DNA of 64,000 nt, from NCBI GenBank assembly GCA_910589545.1, contig CAJUSY010000004.1, forward strand, positions 34,501 through 98,500, given 5' to 3'. A model generated the notes under the pieces. It worked only from the letters and a program-made list of their open reading frames with translations, ran no database searches and had not been told where the DNA came from. This document shows, in pieces, positions 8,079 to 16,941 of this stretch (position 1 is its first letter; each line of letters begins with the position of its first letter). Source of the DNA: Peptoniphilaceae bacterium. GTDB lineage: Bacteria; Bacillota; Clostridia; Tissierellales; Peptoniphilaceae. Both the position numbers and the translations under genes were made by a program.

Positions 8079-9797
8079 ATGTTTAAAAACAATTTAGCAA
8101 AAGAAAATTTGGCAGTTATGTATTTAAGATTATCAAAAGAAGATGGCGAAAAAACAGAAAGTAACTCTATATCTAATCAAAGAGAAATTATAAACTCTTA
8201 TGCAAGAAAAAATCAAATTACAATTGTCAAAGAGTATGTGGATGATGGGTATTCAGGTGCAAATTTTGATCGTCCCAATTTTAAAGAAATGATAAAGGCT
8301 GCCTATGATAGAAAGTTCAATACAATTATTGTAAAGGACTTATCAAGATTCGGAAGAGATTATATAGAAGCTGGAAAATATATTCAAAGAATATTTCCGG
8401 AAAACGGTATAAGATTTATATCAGTAAATGACAATTACGATAGTAAAAGTGCAGATATAAACGATACACACCTTATACTTCCTATAAAAAACTTCATCAA
8501 TGATAGTTATTGCCGAGATATTTCCAATAAAGTAAAAAGCTCTCAAAAGATAAAAAGAGAAAAAGGAGATTTTATCAGTGCTTTTGCACCTTATGGATAT
8601 AAAAAGTCTGAGGAGAATAAAAACAAGTTAGTGATTGATAAAAAGATATCGGATATTATCAAAAATATATTTGATATGAAACTCTTGGGATATTCCTCAA
8701 AGGCAATTGCAGATGAACTAAATCATTTAGGAGTTTTAACTCCAAGAAAATATAAAGAAAGTCAAGGATTTAAGTGTAATGGATTTCAAAATACAAAAGG
8801 TGGAACTTGGTCAGCAAAGACAGTAAATAGAATTATAGAAAATGAAGTATATATTGGAAATACTTTACAAGGAAAGAGTGTTACTTTAAGTTATAAAAAT
8901 AAACAGCAGATAGAAAAAGAGAAAGAAGAATGGATAAGAGTAGAAAATACCCATGAAGCAATTATAAGTAAAGAAGTTTTTACTATTGCAAATACTATGT
9001 TAAAAAGAGATTTGAATAATTCTCGTGGAAAGGACAAAATTGATATTTTTACAGGAATGCTTTTTTGTAAAGAATGTGGAAGTTCTTTGATTAGAAGGAC
9101 TGTAAAGTATAAAAAAAGAGAAGAGGTTTTCTATATATGCTCAAAGTATAACAAGGAAAAATCTTGCACAAGACACAGCATAAAAGAAGAAACCTTGATA
9201 AAAGCAGTATCTAAAATAATGAAGTCCTACATTGAATTTAATGAAAATCTATATTCTAAAGTTCAGCGTATAGATATAAATAAAAATTTGAAAGATAATC
9301 AAATTCCTATACTAAAACGAGAAAAAGCGATGACAGAAGAACTCTTATCTTCTCTATACCTTGACCTAAAAGAAGATGTTATTAGTAAAGAAGAATATCA
9401 ACTTTTTAGAAAAAACTATACAGAGAAATTGACTAAATTAGATGAAAGTATCGAGTATAGATTGAAAAAACAGGAAGATACTAAGGAGAAGATTGACAAA
9501 AATAAGAGTTGGATCATCGACATTAACAAGTATAAAAATTTATCTGAAATAGATAGATTGTCTGTTGTGATGCTTATTGATAAAATTTTTATTTCTGAAG
9601 ATAAGACGATAGATGTTAGATTTAATCATACTGAAGAATTGTCTTTACTTGAAGAAATGACAAAAACGGATAAGCCTGATATTAAAACTAACACTATAAA
9701 AAAGAAAAGTATCGATAAAAGCAGGAAGTCAAAAACTATCCCCACTGTTATGAATAAAAGTCTTGTAAGTGCTGAAAGTGAGGTATGCTGTGGCTAG
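8079..9797 (+). CDS. Large serine recombinase 1
   Basis: 572 residues. The resolvase catalytic domain starts with VMYLRLSKEDG, placing the nucleophile at Ser19, and contains IIVKDLSRFGRDY. A recombinase domain follows (about residues 170-290), then a zinc ribbon with CKECG at about 330 and a second Cys pair in ICSKYNKEKSC, then a long coiled coil. This is the architecture of integrases of TnpX-type elements, which excise and insert circular DNA by double-strand cuts with a 2-base core. AAAGGAGG precedes the ATG. It overlaps the second recombinase gene and is the first of three, a cluster known from some Firmicutes elements. Confidence 0.9.
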   Translation: MFKNNLAKENLAVMYLRLSKEDGEKTESNSISNQREIINSYARKNQITIVKEYVDDGYSGANFDRPNFKEMIKAAYDRKFNTIIVKDLSRFGRDYIEAGKYIQRIFPENGIRFISVNDNYDSKSADINDTHLILPIKNFINDSYCRDISNKVKSSQKIKREKGDFISAFAPYGYKKSEENKNKLVIDKKISDIIKNIFDMKLLGYSSKAIADELNHLGVLTPRKYKESQGFKCNGFQNTKGGTWSAKTVNRIIENEVYIGNTLQGKSVTLSYKNKQQIEKEKEEWIRVENTHEAIISKEVFTIANTMLKRDLNNSRGKDKIDIFTGMLFCKECGSSLIRRTVKYKKREEVFYICSKYNKEKSCTRHSIKEETLIKAVSKIMKSYIEFNENLYSKVQRIDINKNLKDNQIPILKREKAMTEELLSSLYLDLKEDVISKEEYQLFRKNYTEKLTKLDESIEYRLKKQEDTKEKIDKNKSWIIDINKYKNLSEIDRLSVVMLIDKIFISEDKTIDVRFNHTEELSLLEEMTKTDKPDIKTNTIKKKSIDKSRKSKTIPTVMNKSLVSAESEVCCG

Positions 9798-11532
9798 AAC
9801 AAAAAATAGGCATATATCACAATCAGAAACAGAAGTTGGAAAAGTGATTGAAAAAATATACATTGCCGGTATTTATGCTAGATTATCACAGGAAAGAAAG
9901 GAAGCTTACAGGGATAAAAGTAATTCACTTGAAATGCAGGAAGAACTTTGTATAAATGCTGCAAACGAAAAAGATATAAAGATTTTAAGAGTGTACAAGG
10001 ACTATGAGTATTCTGGAACAAATTTTAAAAGACCTGCATTTATTGAAATGATGGAAGATATCCGAACAGGTAGGATAAATTGTATAATCGTAAAAGATAT
10101 GTCAAGGTTTGGTAGAGAGTATTTAGAAATCTCAAACTATATCGAAAAAGTATTTCCATTTTTGGGAGTTCGATTTATTTCCGTAAATGATAATCTAGAT
10201 ACTAAAGACGGTATAAAATCAGATCAGAGTTATGAAATAGCAATAAAAAATATCTTCAATGATTTATACGCAAAAGATATTTCAAAGAAAATAAAAGCCT
10301 CTAAAGAAATAAAAATGAAACAAGGGTCTTTTATAGGAGCGATGGCTCCGTATGGCTATAAGGTTGATAAAATTGATGGTAAAAGAGTTCTGGTGATGGA
10401 CGAACAGGTAGCAGATGTAGTAAGACTTATCTTTTATATGGCAAGTCAAAGAAAATCCAATATGCAAATAGCAAGAGAATTGACTAAAACATATACAACA
10501 CCTGATGAATATAAAAGAACAGGTAAAATTTTTAAGGATAAAGACGATACAAAACAATGGGATATTTCTCATATATCAAAAATGCTTTCTGATGAAGTAT
10601 ATATTGGGAATTTGATTCAAAGAGTATACTCAAATAGACATGATCCAAGTAGGAAAAGTAAGTTTCGTGATAAAGAAGAGTGGATTATAACAGAGAACAC
10701 CCATGAAGGTTTGATAGACAAAACTACATTTGAAAATATCAGAGAGATAAAGGAGAAAAAACAAAACTATCTACCTTACCATTCACTGAAAAACATAATA
10801 AAAGACGGAAAAGAAAATGTTGGAGTAAAAATTCAAAGAGATTATAAAAAAGAAGGAAAGTATGATGACCTCATACAGTGCAGTGTTTGTGGAAGATATT
10901 TGAAAAAACGATATGGACCACGAGGACTGAAATATCATGATGAGATTTGCTATTGCTATTATTGTAAAGGTGGAGACAGATTAAACTTAGAAAAATCTCA
11001 TGTAAGAATATACGAAACAGACCTAGACAAAATTTTAGTAGATACCTTAAAAAAACTGGTTTCAAGCTTTTATAAAAAGGATAAAAGATTACGACTAAAA
11101 ATATATTTAGAAAATATAAGTACTGAAAAGATAAATCAAGTTTCTCTAAAAACAGATGTAAATAATAAAAAGATTGCTTCTCTTAGGATCAATTTACAAG
11201 AACAATATGAAAACTATGTTAAAGGAGAGGTTCTTTTAAGTGATTTTAAAATAGAAAGTAAAAAAATAAATAATCAAATAAAAACCTTAAAAAATGAATT
11301 AAAAGTTTTTGATGAAAGAATAAGAAATATAAAAAAGAAAAAAAGAGAAATTATAGAATTTATAGATGTACTATTTTGCTGCTTGGATGCTAAAAGCATA
11401 GAAGTTGATAAAGAATTGGTCGATACATTAATTAGCCATATAGAAATATCAGAGTATAAGCAGGTTACTATATATTTTAAGTTTAAACTTGATAAAGATG
11501 TGGGAGAGCAGTTGGAGGTAGAGCATGAATAA
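9790..11532 (+). CDS. Large serine recombinase 2
   Basis: About 580 residues. The catalytic domain contains GIYARLSQER (Ser33 from the chosen start) and IIVKDMSRFGREY. A recombinase domain and a zinc ribbon (CSVCG, CYCYYC) follow, then a coiled coil. I prefer GTG at 9790, which has GTGAGG six bases upstream and overlaps the previous stop by eight bases; GTG codons at 9769 and 9778 are alternatives. The overlap implies translational coupling. The N-terminal tail before the catalytic domain is unusually long, about 25 residues. Confidence 0.88.
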   Translation: MARTKNRHISQSETEVGKVIEKIYIAGIYARLSQERKEAYRDKSNSLEMQEELCINAANEKDIKILRVYKDYEYSGTNFKRPAFIEMMEDIRTGRINCIIVKDMSRFGREYLEISNYIEKVFPFLGVRFISVNDNLDTKDGIKSDQSYEIAIKNIFNDLYAKDISKKIKASKEIKMKQGSFIGAMAPYGYKVDKIDGKRVLVMDEQVADVVRLIFYMASQRKSNMQIARELTKTYTTPDEYKRTGKIFKDKDDTKQWDISHISKMLSDEVYIGNLIQRVYSNRHDPSRKSKFRDKEEWIITENTHEGLIDKTTFENIREIKEKKQNYLPYHSLKNIIKDGKENVGVKIQRDYKKEGKYDDLIQCSVCGRYLKKRYGPRGLKYHDEICYCYYCKGGDRLNLEKSHVRIYETDLDKILVDTLKKLVSSFYKKDKRLRLKIYLENISTEKINQVSLKTDVNNKKIASLRINLQEQYENYVKGEVLLSDFKIESKKINNQIKTLKNELKVFDERIRNIKKKKREIIEFIDVLFCCLDAKSIEVDKELVDTLISHIEISEYKQVTIYFKFKLDKDVGEQLEVEHE

Positions 11533-13048
11533 GATAGCTATATATTTAAGACTTTCTGAAGAAGATTATCACAAAGTAGATGAAAGTGTAAGTATAGCAA
11601 ATCAAAGAGATTATATAAAAAGCTACATTGAAAATGAAACATCTTTAAAAAGTTGTGAAATAGAAGAATATGTAGATGATGGATATTCTGCTACTAATAC
11701 AAATAGACCTTCATTTTTAAGGCTTATTGAGGATATAAAGAGTGGTAAAGTAGGAACTATAATTGTAAAAGATATGTCTAGGTTTTCAAGAGATTATATT
11801 TTGCTTGGGGATTACTTAAGCAATATATTACCATTTCTAAAAATACGATTTATAGCTATCAATGATTGTTATGATTCCATAAACGAAAATGGAAATGGAT
11901 TAGATATGGATACACAGTTTAAGACATTGTATTATGATTTATTTAGTAAGGAATTATCTGAAAAGGTAAGAAGTTCTATTAGGCAAATTAAATCGCAGGG
12001 GAAAAATATAAATTGGGCAGCACCTTTTGGATATGTTAAAGATCCAAAAGATAAACATAGTATCATCATTGATGAAAAAACAGCTTTTATAGTTAAAGAA
12101 GCTTTTGATTTATTGCTAAAAGGATATTCCTGTATTCAAGTGGCTAATATATTTAATGAAAAAGGTTATATTACACGCTCTGAACGAAAAGAAGAACTGA
12201 AACTTTCTGATTATACTGGAAATTTAATTACTGGAAGTGAGGTAAAGAAAAGAGTTTGGACAAATGCAGCTATCTCACAGATTACAAGGAACGAACTATA
12301 TACAGGAGATTATGTATATAATAAATTCAAAGAAACAAAAATAGGTGGAAGAAAAAGAATTTTACTTCCTGAAGAGGAGTGGAAAATACTTCCAAATACC
12401 CATGAAGCGATTATTTCAAGAGAAGTGTTTGATAAGGTTAAGAAAATAAAAGAAAAACGAAGTTTTGGGGGATATACAGGAAACAAAAATCGTTCTATTT
12501 TTTCTGATAAGATTTTTTGTAAAGAATGTGGTAGACATATGAGTTTACGATGTGACAGTAGACAAAAGAAGAATTCTGATAAAATATACAAGTATAAAAG
12601 TTATTATTGTAATTTATGTAAAGCTGAGAAAACACCAAACAATATCAAAGAGAAAGATATTATTGAACTTATAAAACCCAAATTAAAAGATTTTAAGATT
12701 CAAAACACATTAAATGAAGAGAAAGTTATAGAACACAAGAATGTGAAAGACGAGATTTTAAAGGAAATATCCATATTAAACAGTAATTTACAAATCATCT
12801 ATGAAAACTATAAAAAGAAAAATATTTCAAAAGAGGACTATTTAAAGGAAAAAACTTTTATCCAAGATAAAAAGATATTATTGGAGAGTAAATTGGAAGA
12901 ATTGAAGTCAGAGAAGATTGATCCAAGGAAAGAAACGGATATTACAGTCTTAGACGAAGAAAGTTTATTGAAGGCTTATTTAGACAATAAAATTGATAAA
13001 ATAGTTGTATCAAGAAGTGGAGAAATAGAAATTATGGAGAAGTATTAG
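11525..13048 (+). CDS. Large serine recombinase 3
   Basis: 507 residues. It starts MNKIAIYLRLSEED with the nucleophile at Ser11, then IIVKDMSRFSRDY, a recombinase domain, a zinc ribbon (CKECG, CNLC) and a C-terminal coiled coil. The ATG overlaps the previous gene by eight bases and has GGAGGTAGAGC upstream, so all three recombinases are one translational unit. All three have the key catalytic features, so none looks decayed. They may act together, or some may be directionality partners. Confidence 0.88.
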   Translation: MNKIAIYLRLSEEDYHKVDESVSIANQRDYIKSYIENETSLKSCEIEEYVDDGYSATNTNRPSFLRLIEDIKSGKVGTIIVKDMSRFSRDYILLGDYLSNILPFLKIRFIAINDCYDSINENGNGLDMDTQFKTLYYDLFSKELSEKVRSSIRQIKSQGKNINWAAPFGYVKDPKDKHSIIIDEKTAFIVKEAFDLLLKGYSCIQVANIFNEKGYITRSERKEELKLSDYTGNLITGSEVKKRVWTNAAISQITRNELYTGDYVYNKFKETKIGGRKRILLPEEEWKILPNTHEAIISREVFDKVKKIKEKRSFGGYTGNKNRSIFSDKIFCKECGRHMSLRCDSRQKKNSDKIYKYKSYYCNLCKAEKTPNNIKEKDIIELIKPKLKDFKIQNTLNEEKVIEHKNVKDEILKEISILNSNLQIIYENYKKKNISKEDYLKEKTFIQDKKILLESKLEELKSEKIDPRKETDITVLDEESLLKAYLDNKIDKIVVSRSGEIEIMEKY

Positions 13049-13146
13049 TTTGTATAGTTGAAGTTGTAACAAAATATAAACGAAAATTTCTATATCATAA
13101 AATGACTACTATGTCAATAGTGGAGATACTATTTATTTGCTAAATG

Positions 13147-13155
13147 TGGTATAAT
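13147..13155 (+). promoter_or_regulatory. Extended -10 promoter for the toxin-antitoxin pair
   Basis: TGGTATAAT fits the TG-N-TATAAT extended -10 form. There is no convincing -35 box 17 bases upstream. It lies 57 bases before the fusion toxin gene. A short frame (ATG at 13162, 9 codons) precedes that gene and might be a leader. Confidence 0.5.
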
Positions 13156-13211
13156 ACAAATATGAGCGAGGAGAAATTTATTAAAATTTAGAATAGCGGT
13201 GGTGAAAATTT

Positions 13212-14711
13212 ATGGTGAAGAAAAAATTTTATGCAGTAAAGGTAGGTAAGACACCAGGGATATATGGCACTTGGAGTGAAACGGAGGAACAGGTTAAAGG
13301 ATTTCCGGGAGCTGTGTATAAATCTTTTTCTACTGAGGAAGATGCAATAAGATATATATCTTGTGAAGATATAAAAGAAATTAAAAGTGTATCTGATGAA
13401 ACGTCTGCAATAAATAAAAAAATAGAACAGGAAATAAAGAACTTACGAGATAGAGAAGTAATTGCTTTTGTAGATGGCAGCCATTCTTTAGATGCAGATG
13501 GAAAAGAAAAATACAGTTTTGGTGTCCTTCTTTTAACCAATGAATCAGAAGACAGTCTATATAAGGCTTTTATAAATAAAACTTATATGGATTCAAGAAA
13601 TATTGCAGGTGAAATTGAAGGTGTTAAACAAGCTATTTTATGGGCTATTGAAAGCAATAAACAAAGAATAAAAATTTTTTATGATTATGAAGGCATTGAA
13701 AAGTGGGCAACGAAAGAATGGAAATCTAAAGTCAAGATTTCACAGGAATATAGTAAATTCTTTGATGAGAAGTCAAAGTTGATAAATATAGAATTTGAGC
13801 ATGTAAAAGCTCATAGCGGAATTGTGTATAATGAAAAAGCGGATGAATTAGCAAAAAAAGCTCTCTTGTCGCAAGGGTATAAAACATATAATGATGGATC
13901 TATCTATTTTATAGGTTTTCAAAAGCAAGATTGGCTTAATATGGTAGAATCACTCAATAATGAAATCAATGAAGAAGATATTAAAGATAAAATTAAGGTA
14001 GAAGAATCTAGTCCAAAAGATTACTTAGATAAATTGTTACTTGTGTTTGACGGTCAACGAGTGATTATTAACTGCTACAAAGGTAATAAATCTTACGTTC
14101 AAGGGAAACAGAGTTTGCTGTTTCAGAAAATTATTTCATTGGCGATTGAAAACTTACCAACAGATAGTGCTGTTATAGAAGTCCTAAATACGTATCATGC
14201 TTTAACAGTAGAGAAGCCGGAGGTTGAAAATGCTTTTTCTACGTTATTGCCTAATTTTCCAATTGATGATAAAGATACAAAACTTAGAAATACTTTATTA
14301 TCCGCAGTATTTAATACACTAATAACAGGCTATATGCCGGATTATACTTGTCTGGTTACACCCCTTTTTAGAGCGATGGAATTTTATTTGCATAGAATTT
14401 TACATGATAAATTGGGTAAGAATACAACTAGAACAGGAAAAGATGGCAAATTTAAAGGGAATGATTTTGCTTTCTTTGATGAAAATGAAACAACAGGAAA
14501 TTTTGAATATAATTCATCTGCTGTAGGCTTAAGTTCTAATCAAATAGATTATCTTAATCAGTTATATAGTAGCTATAACAAAATGAGACATCCATATTCA
14601 CATTGGTCAGAAAATTCAATGGATACTCATGTTATAACGGATATAAAAACAGCTCATGAATTAATTTTGGAAGGCTTGCAATTTATAAATAAATATTATA
14701 TAATATTTTAG
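13212..14711 (+). CDS. RNase H1 fused to an RnlA-type HEPN ribonuclease toxin
   Basis: 499 residues in three parts. Residues 1-50 (KKFYAVKVGKTPGIYGTW) are the RNA-DNA-hybrid binding domain of RNase H1. Residues 83-218 are an RNase H fold with all four acidic residues: Asp88 (FVDGS), Glu134 (AGEIEG), Asp158 (YDYEG), Asp211 (KADELA), plus His201 (KAHSG). Residues about 260-499 resemble RnlA, the RNase LS toxin: a strand-rich region around QRVIINCYKGNKSYVQGK, then a helical HEPN-like domain with Arg387-x2-Glu390 (FRAME) and Arg459-x4-His464 (RHPYSH), the same pattern as the E. coli RnlA active site. E. coli RnlA is known to need RNase HI as a separate activator; here both are one chain. The partner gene downstream resembles RnlB. 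The RnlA assignment rests on motifs and context. Confidence 0.78.
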   Translation: MVKKKFYAVKVGKTPGIYGTWSETEEQVKGFPGAVYKSFSTEEDAIRYISCEDIKEIKSVSDETSAINKKIEQEIKNLRDREVIAFVDGSHSLDADGKEKYSFGVLLLTNESEDSLYKAFINKTYMDSRNIAGEIEGVKQAILWAIESNKQRIKIFYDYEGIEKWATKEWKSKVKISQEYSKFFDEKSKLINIEFEHVKAHSGIVYNEKADELAKKALLSQGYKTYNDGSIYFIGFQKQDWLNMVESLNNEINEEDIKDKIKVEESSPKDYLDKLLLVFDGQRVIINCYKGNKSYVQGKQSLLFQKIISLAIENLPTDSAVIEVLNTYHALTVEKPEVENAFSTLLPNFPIDDKDTKLRNTLLSAVFNTLITGYMPDYTCLVTPLFRAMEFYLHRILHDKLGKNTTRTGKDGKFKGNDFAFFDENETTGNFEYNSSAVGLSSNQIDYLNQLYSSYNKMRHPYSHWSENSMDTHVITDIKTAHELILEGLQFINKYYIIF

Positions 14712-14757
14712 TTACTTTTTTGTATAAATGATTTAAGAGGAAGGAGGAGATATTGTA

Positions 14758-15105
14758 ATGAAACCATATTTGATAAATAGTTTAAAAAAGGATGGATTTG
14801 ATGCTATAATAACATTGTTGGATTACCAAACTCAAATATCAAGATGTTTAAAATCCATTAGAATGTCTCCGAACGAAACAAGAAAACTTTTGATAGATAC
14901 TATATTATGTTCAGGAATGAATGAGTATCGTTTTATTGAAACTACTTTAAATGAAGATGGAACAATTAATTTAAATCATTATAACTATGTTAATGTGGAC
15001 AATGATGTACTAGAAAAAGCAAATGAGATTCTAAAATATCAACCCGCTTTTTTAAGAAATTCTGTATTGCCGGAATCACAAATAAAAAAAATAGCACAGA
15101 GTTAA
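14758..15105 (+). CDS. RnlB-like antitoxin
   Basis: 115 residues. The middle part (LLIDTILCSGMNEYRFIETT) and the end (LRNSVLPESQIKKI) follow the pattern of RnlB, the antitoxin that blocks RnlA, which is about 120 residues and has a comparable NRFV and SVLSPDDV ending. The size, the position directly after the toxin with a 46-base gap, and a strong ribosome site (AAGGAGGAGA) agree. The better ribosome site than that of the toxin would let antitoxin be made in excess. The likeness is judged by eye. Confidence 0.72.
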   Translation: MKPYLINSLKKDGFDAIITLLDYQTQISRCLKSIRMSPNETRKLLIDTILCSGMNEYRFIETTLNEDGTINLNHYNYVNVDNDVLEKANEILKYQPAFLRNSVLPESQIKKIAQS

Positions 15106-15131
15106 ATATACTGTATACCATATGACGCATC

Positions 15132-15162
15132 AAAGCACTTAAAGAAATTTAGGTGCTTTTTT
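15132..15162 (+). terminator. Terminator after the antitoxin gene
   Basis: AAAGCAC / GTGCTTT stem extended inward through an imperfect AAA/TTT pairing, followed by six T in total. It is the last structure before the predicted right end of the mobile element. Confidence 0.7.
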
Positions 15163-15179
15163 AATATCAATTACTTGAC

Positions 15180-15192
15180 ATTGTAGGGCAAG
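15180..15192 (+). other. Predicted right junction (attR) of the mobile element
   Basis: The ABC ATPase frame to the right reads GKTTLLNIIG from 15187 and is broken by TAG at 15184-15186 directly before it. Related ATPases have a Ser-Gly-x-Gly P-loop start here. The homology therefore stops inside the P-loop codons, as expected if a serine recombinase inserted the element at a 2-base core such as GG within this gene. The left junction with the gene's 5' end would lie upstream of the window. Confidence 0.6.
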
Positions 15193-15738
15193 ACAACGCT
15201 ATTAAATATAATAGGAACGCTTGAAGAATATGATGAAGGGGAATTGATTTGCTTTTCTGAACATAATCCAATTAGAAATAGAAAAGAATCTGAACTTTTA
15301 CGAAGGTATAAAATAGCATATCTTTTTCAAAACTTTGCATTGGTGGATAATATGACAGTTCAAGAAAATTTAAATTTGGCAGTAAAATACAGCAGAAGTA
15401 CAGATAAAAAATCAATCATCCAAAAAGCTCTTATGGACATGGGAATAGAAGACAAGATTAAATCAAAAATATATGAACTATCGGGTGGAGAACAACAAAG
15501 AGTAGCTCTCGCGAGAAATATGGTTAAGCCGTATGAAATAATGCTAGCAGATGAACCGACAGGATCGTTAGATAGTGAAAACAAAAAGATAGTAATTGAT
15601 ACACTTGTAAAACTAAACAAACTGGGGAAAACTATAATTGTTGTTAGTCATGATAAAGAATTTGAAAAAATTGCACACAAGAATTATATTATTGAAAACG
15701 GAACATTAAAACAGCTGGAATTTGCTGTAGAGAAATAA
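15187..15738 (+). pseudogene. ABC transporter ATP-binding protein, 5' end removed at the P-loop
   Basis: From 15187 the frame gives GKTTLLNIIGTLEEYDEGEL, then a full ATPase body: Q-loop LFQNFALVD, signature LSGGEQQRVALARN, Walker B MLADEPTGSLD, and VVSHD. The form is that of LolD/MacB-like or bacteriocin-export ATPases of about 210 residues. Only about 30 N-terminal residues are missing, including the first half of the P-loop, so the remaining protein from TTG 15244 cannot bind ATP. The break coincides with the mobile element's right end, so excision could restore the gene. No permease gene follows. Confidence 0.82.
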
Positions 15739-15773
15739 TAGTATATTTGGGTTAAAAATTTAAGATCGGGTAT

Positions 15774-15901
15774 GTGAAAAGTTTTGTGTATCAGCTCCTC
15801 CTGATAGGTGATATTTTTTTGATTAAAAAAAATATACTTTTATTACTAAAATCTGAAAGTTCAGATATTTGTAACCTAGTTTTATACACAAACTATTTCA
15901 C
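15774..15901. repeat. Small inverted-repeat element, MITE-like
   Basis: 18-base ends GTGAAAAGTTTTGTGTAT (15774-15791) and ATACACAAACTATTTCAC (15884-15901) match as inverted repeats at 15 of 18 positions. The 128-base element has an internal perfect hairpin (ATCTGAA / TTCAGAT, 15851-15866) and no coding frame. The ends resemble those of IS256-type elements in general character. I see no clear target duplication. Confidence 0.45.
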
Positions 15902-15920
15902 AGTCTCTATACAGAAAAAT

Positions 15921-15943
15921 AAAGCCTGCTAATGGCAGGCTTT
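15921..15943. terminator. Terminator of the minus-strand surface protein gene
   Basis: AAAGCCTGC / GCAGGCTTT, nine base pairs with a five-base loop. On the minus strand it is followed by ATTTTTC and lies directly after the stop codon of the gene at 15946-16941. Confidence 0.75.
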
Positions 15944-15945
15944 CA

Positions 15946-16941
15946 CTATCTTCTCTTCTTATACAATACAAAACCTGCTGTTATCAAAATAACTGAAGCG
16001 ACCACAACAGCGATTGTGATGCGTTTTTGCTTTGCTTTTTGTTTTTCTTGTTGAAGCTTTTGTTGGGCGAGCTTTTCTTCATATTCTTTTTGTTTTTCTT
16101 CGTTTTCTTTTCTCAATTGTTCTTCTTTTTGACGTTTTTCTTCAGATTTCTTTTTTTCTTCTTCAGCTTTTTTCTTTTCTTCTTCAGCCCTTTTCTTTTC
16201 TTCTTCGGCTTTTTTCTTTTCTTCTTCAGCTTTCTTTTTTTCTTCCTCTTGTTTCTTTTTTTGTTCTTCTTTGTATTCTGTGTTTTCACCTACTGTGAGG
16301 TAGATGTCGTTGTCATAATTAGTACGTGTTTGTTCGTTTAACGTAATTTCTGATCTATCCGGTGTTATTTTAAATTCTTTGTTATCCACACCTTCTTGGT
16401 ACATTTTTTCGATTGTGTAATGTCCATAATCTAATGGTCTTTCTTTCTTTTTGCCGTAAGGTACGACTGTTTTACGTATTTCACCAGTGTTTGTGTTTTT
16501 CATTATAACTATTACGTCTTTTTTATTTGCAGGATTTTTCTTGATTATGAATCTCGTAATATCATAAGCACGTCTGTTATTAACATCATCATATTTTTTT
16601 GATTTATCGATTTTTCCGTTAGCATCAACCCAATTGATATAAAATAAGGATTCTGCTTGATAATCATAATTTTTTTGTTGATCATTAGCGATATCTTCGT
16701 ATTTTAATTTATCATCGCCAAATTTAACCCAAGTATTTCTTTCTTTAAAAGGTTTACCATCGTATGGATCTACAAGTATTCCATCTTTATTGTAAATAAC
16801 TGTAGTCATAGCATCAAAAGCAGCATTATACAATAGTGGATCGTACTCATATTCTTCATCCATCGCATAACTACCATTTTGAACACTTATGCAAATTAAT
16901 AATGCAAGTACCAACATTTTAAATAATTTTTTCATTTTCAT
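15946..16941 (-). CDS. Secreted, membrane-anchored Lys/Glu-rich surface protein
   Basis: 331 residues. A signal peptide (MKMKKLFKMLVLALLICIS, cleavage near residue 26) is followed by a globular region of about 190 residues that I do not recognise. Residues about 225-300 are nearly all Glu, Lys and Gln in EEEKKKAEEEKKK units of seven residues, expected to form a long single helix or coiled coil. A C-terminal membrane helix (TIAVVVASVILITAGFVLY) ends in KKRR. There is no LPXTG motif, so anchoring is through the membrane helix, with the helical stalk spanning the wall. The DNA repeats in the stalk may change in number between strains. Confidence 0.75.
   Translation of the reverse strand: MKMKKLFKMLVLALLICISVQNGSYAMDEEYEYDPLLYNAAFDAMTTVIYNKDGILVDPYDGKPFKERNTWVKFGDDKLKYEDIANDQQKNYDYQAESLFYINWVDANGKIDKSKKYDDVNNRRAYDITRFIIKKNPANKKDVIVIMKNTNTGEIRKTVVPYGKKKERPLDYGHYTIEKMYQEGVDNKEFKITPDRSEITLNEQTRTNYDNDIYLTVGENTEYKEEQKKKQEEEKKKAEEEKKKAEEEKKRAEEEKKKAEEEKKKSEEKRQKEEQLRKENEEKQKEYEEKLAQQKLQQEKQKAKQKRITIAVVVASVILITAGFVLYKKRR

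Noticed and set aside
16140..16260. Tandem short repeats that might suggest a CRISPR array
   Set aside because: The units are coding EEEKKKA heptads without spacers. No CRISPR array is present in the window.
16027..16341. Overlapping Phe/Leu-rich frames on the plus strand
   Set aside because: They are the antisense of the Lys/Glu repeat region of the surface protein at 15946-16941, so the hydrophobic look is an artefact of the repeat.
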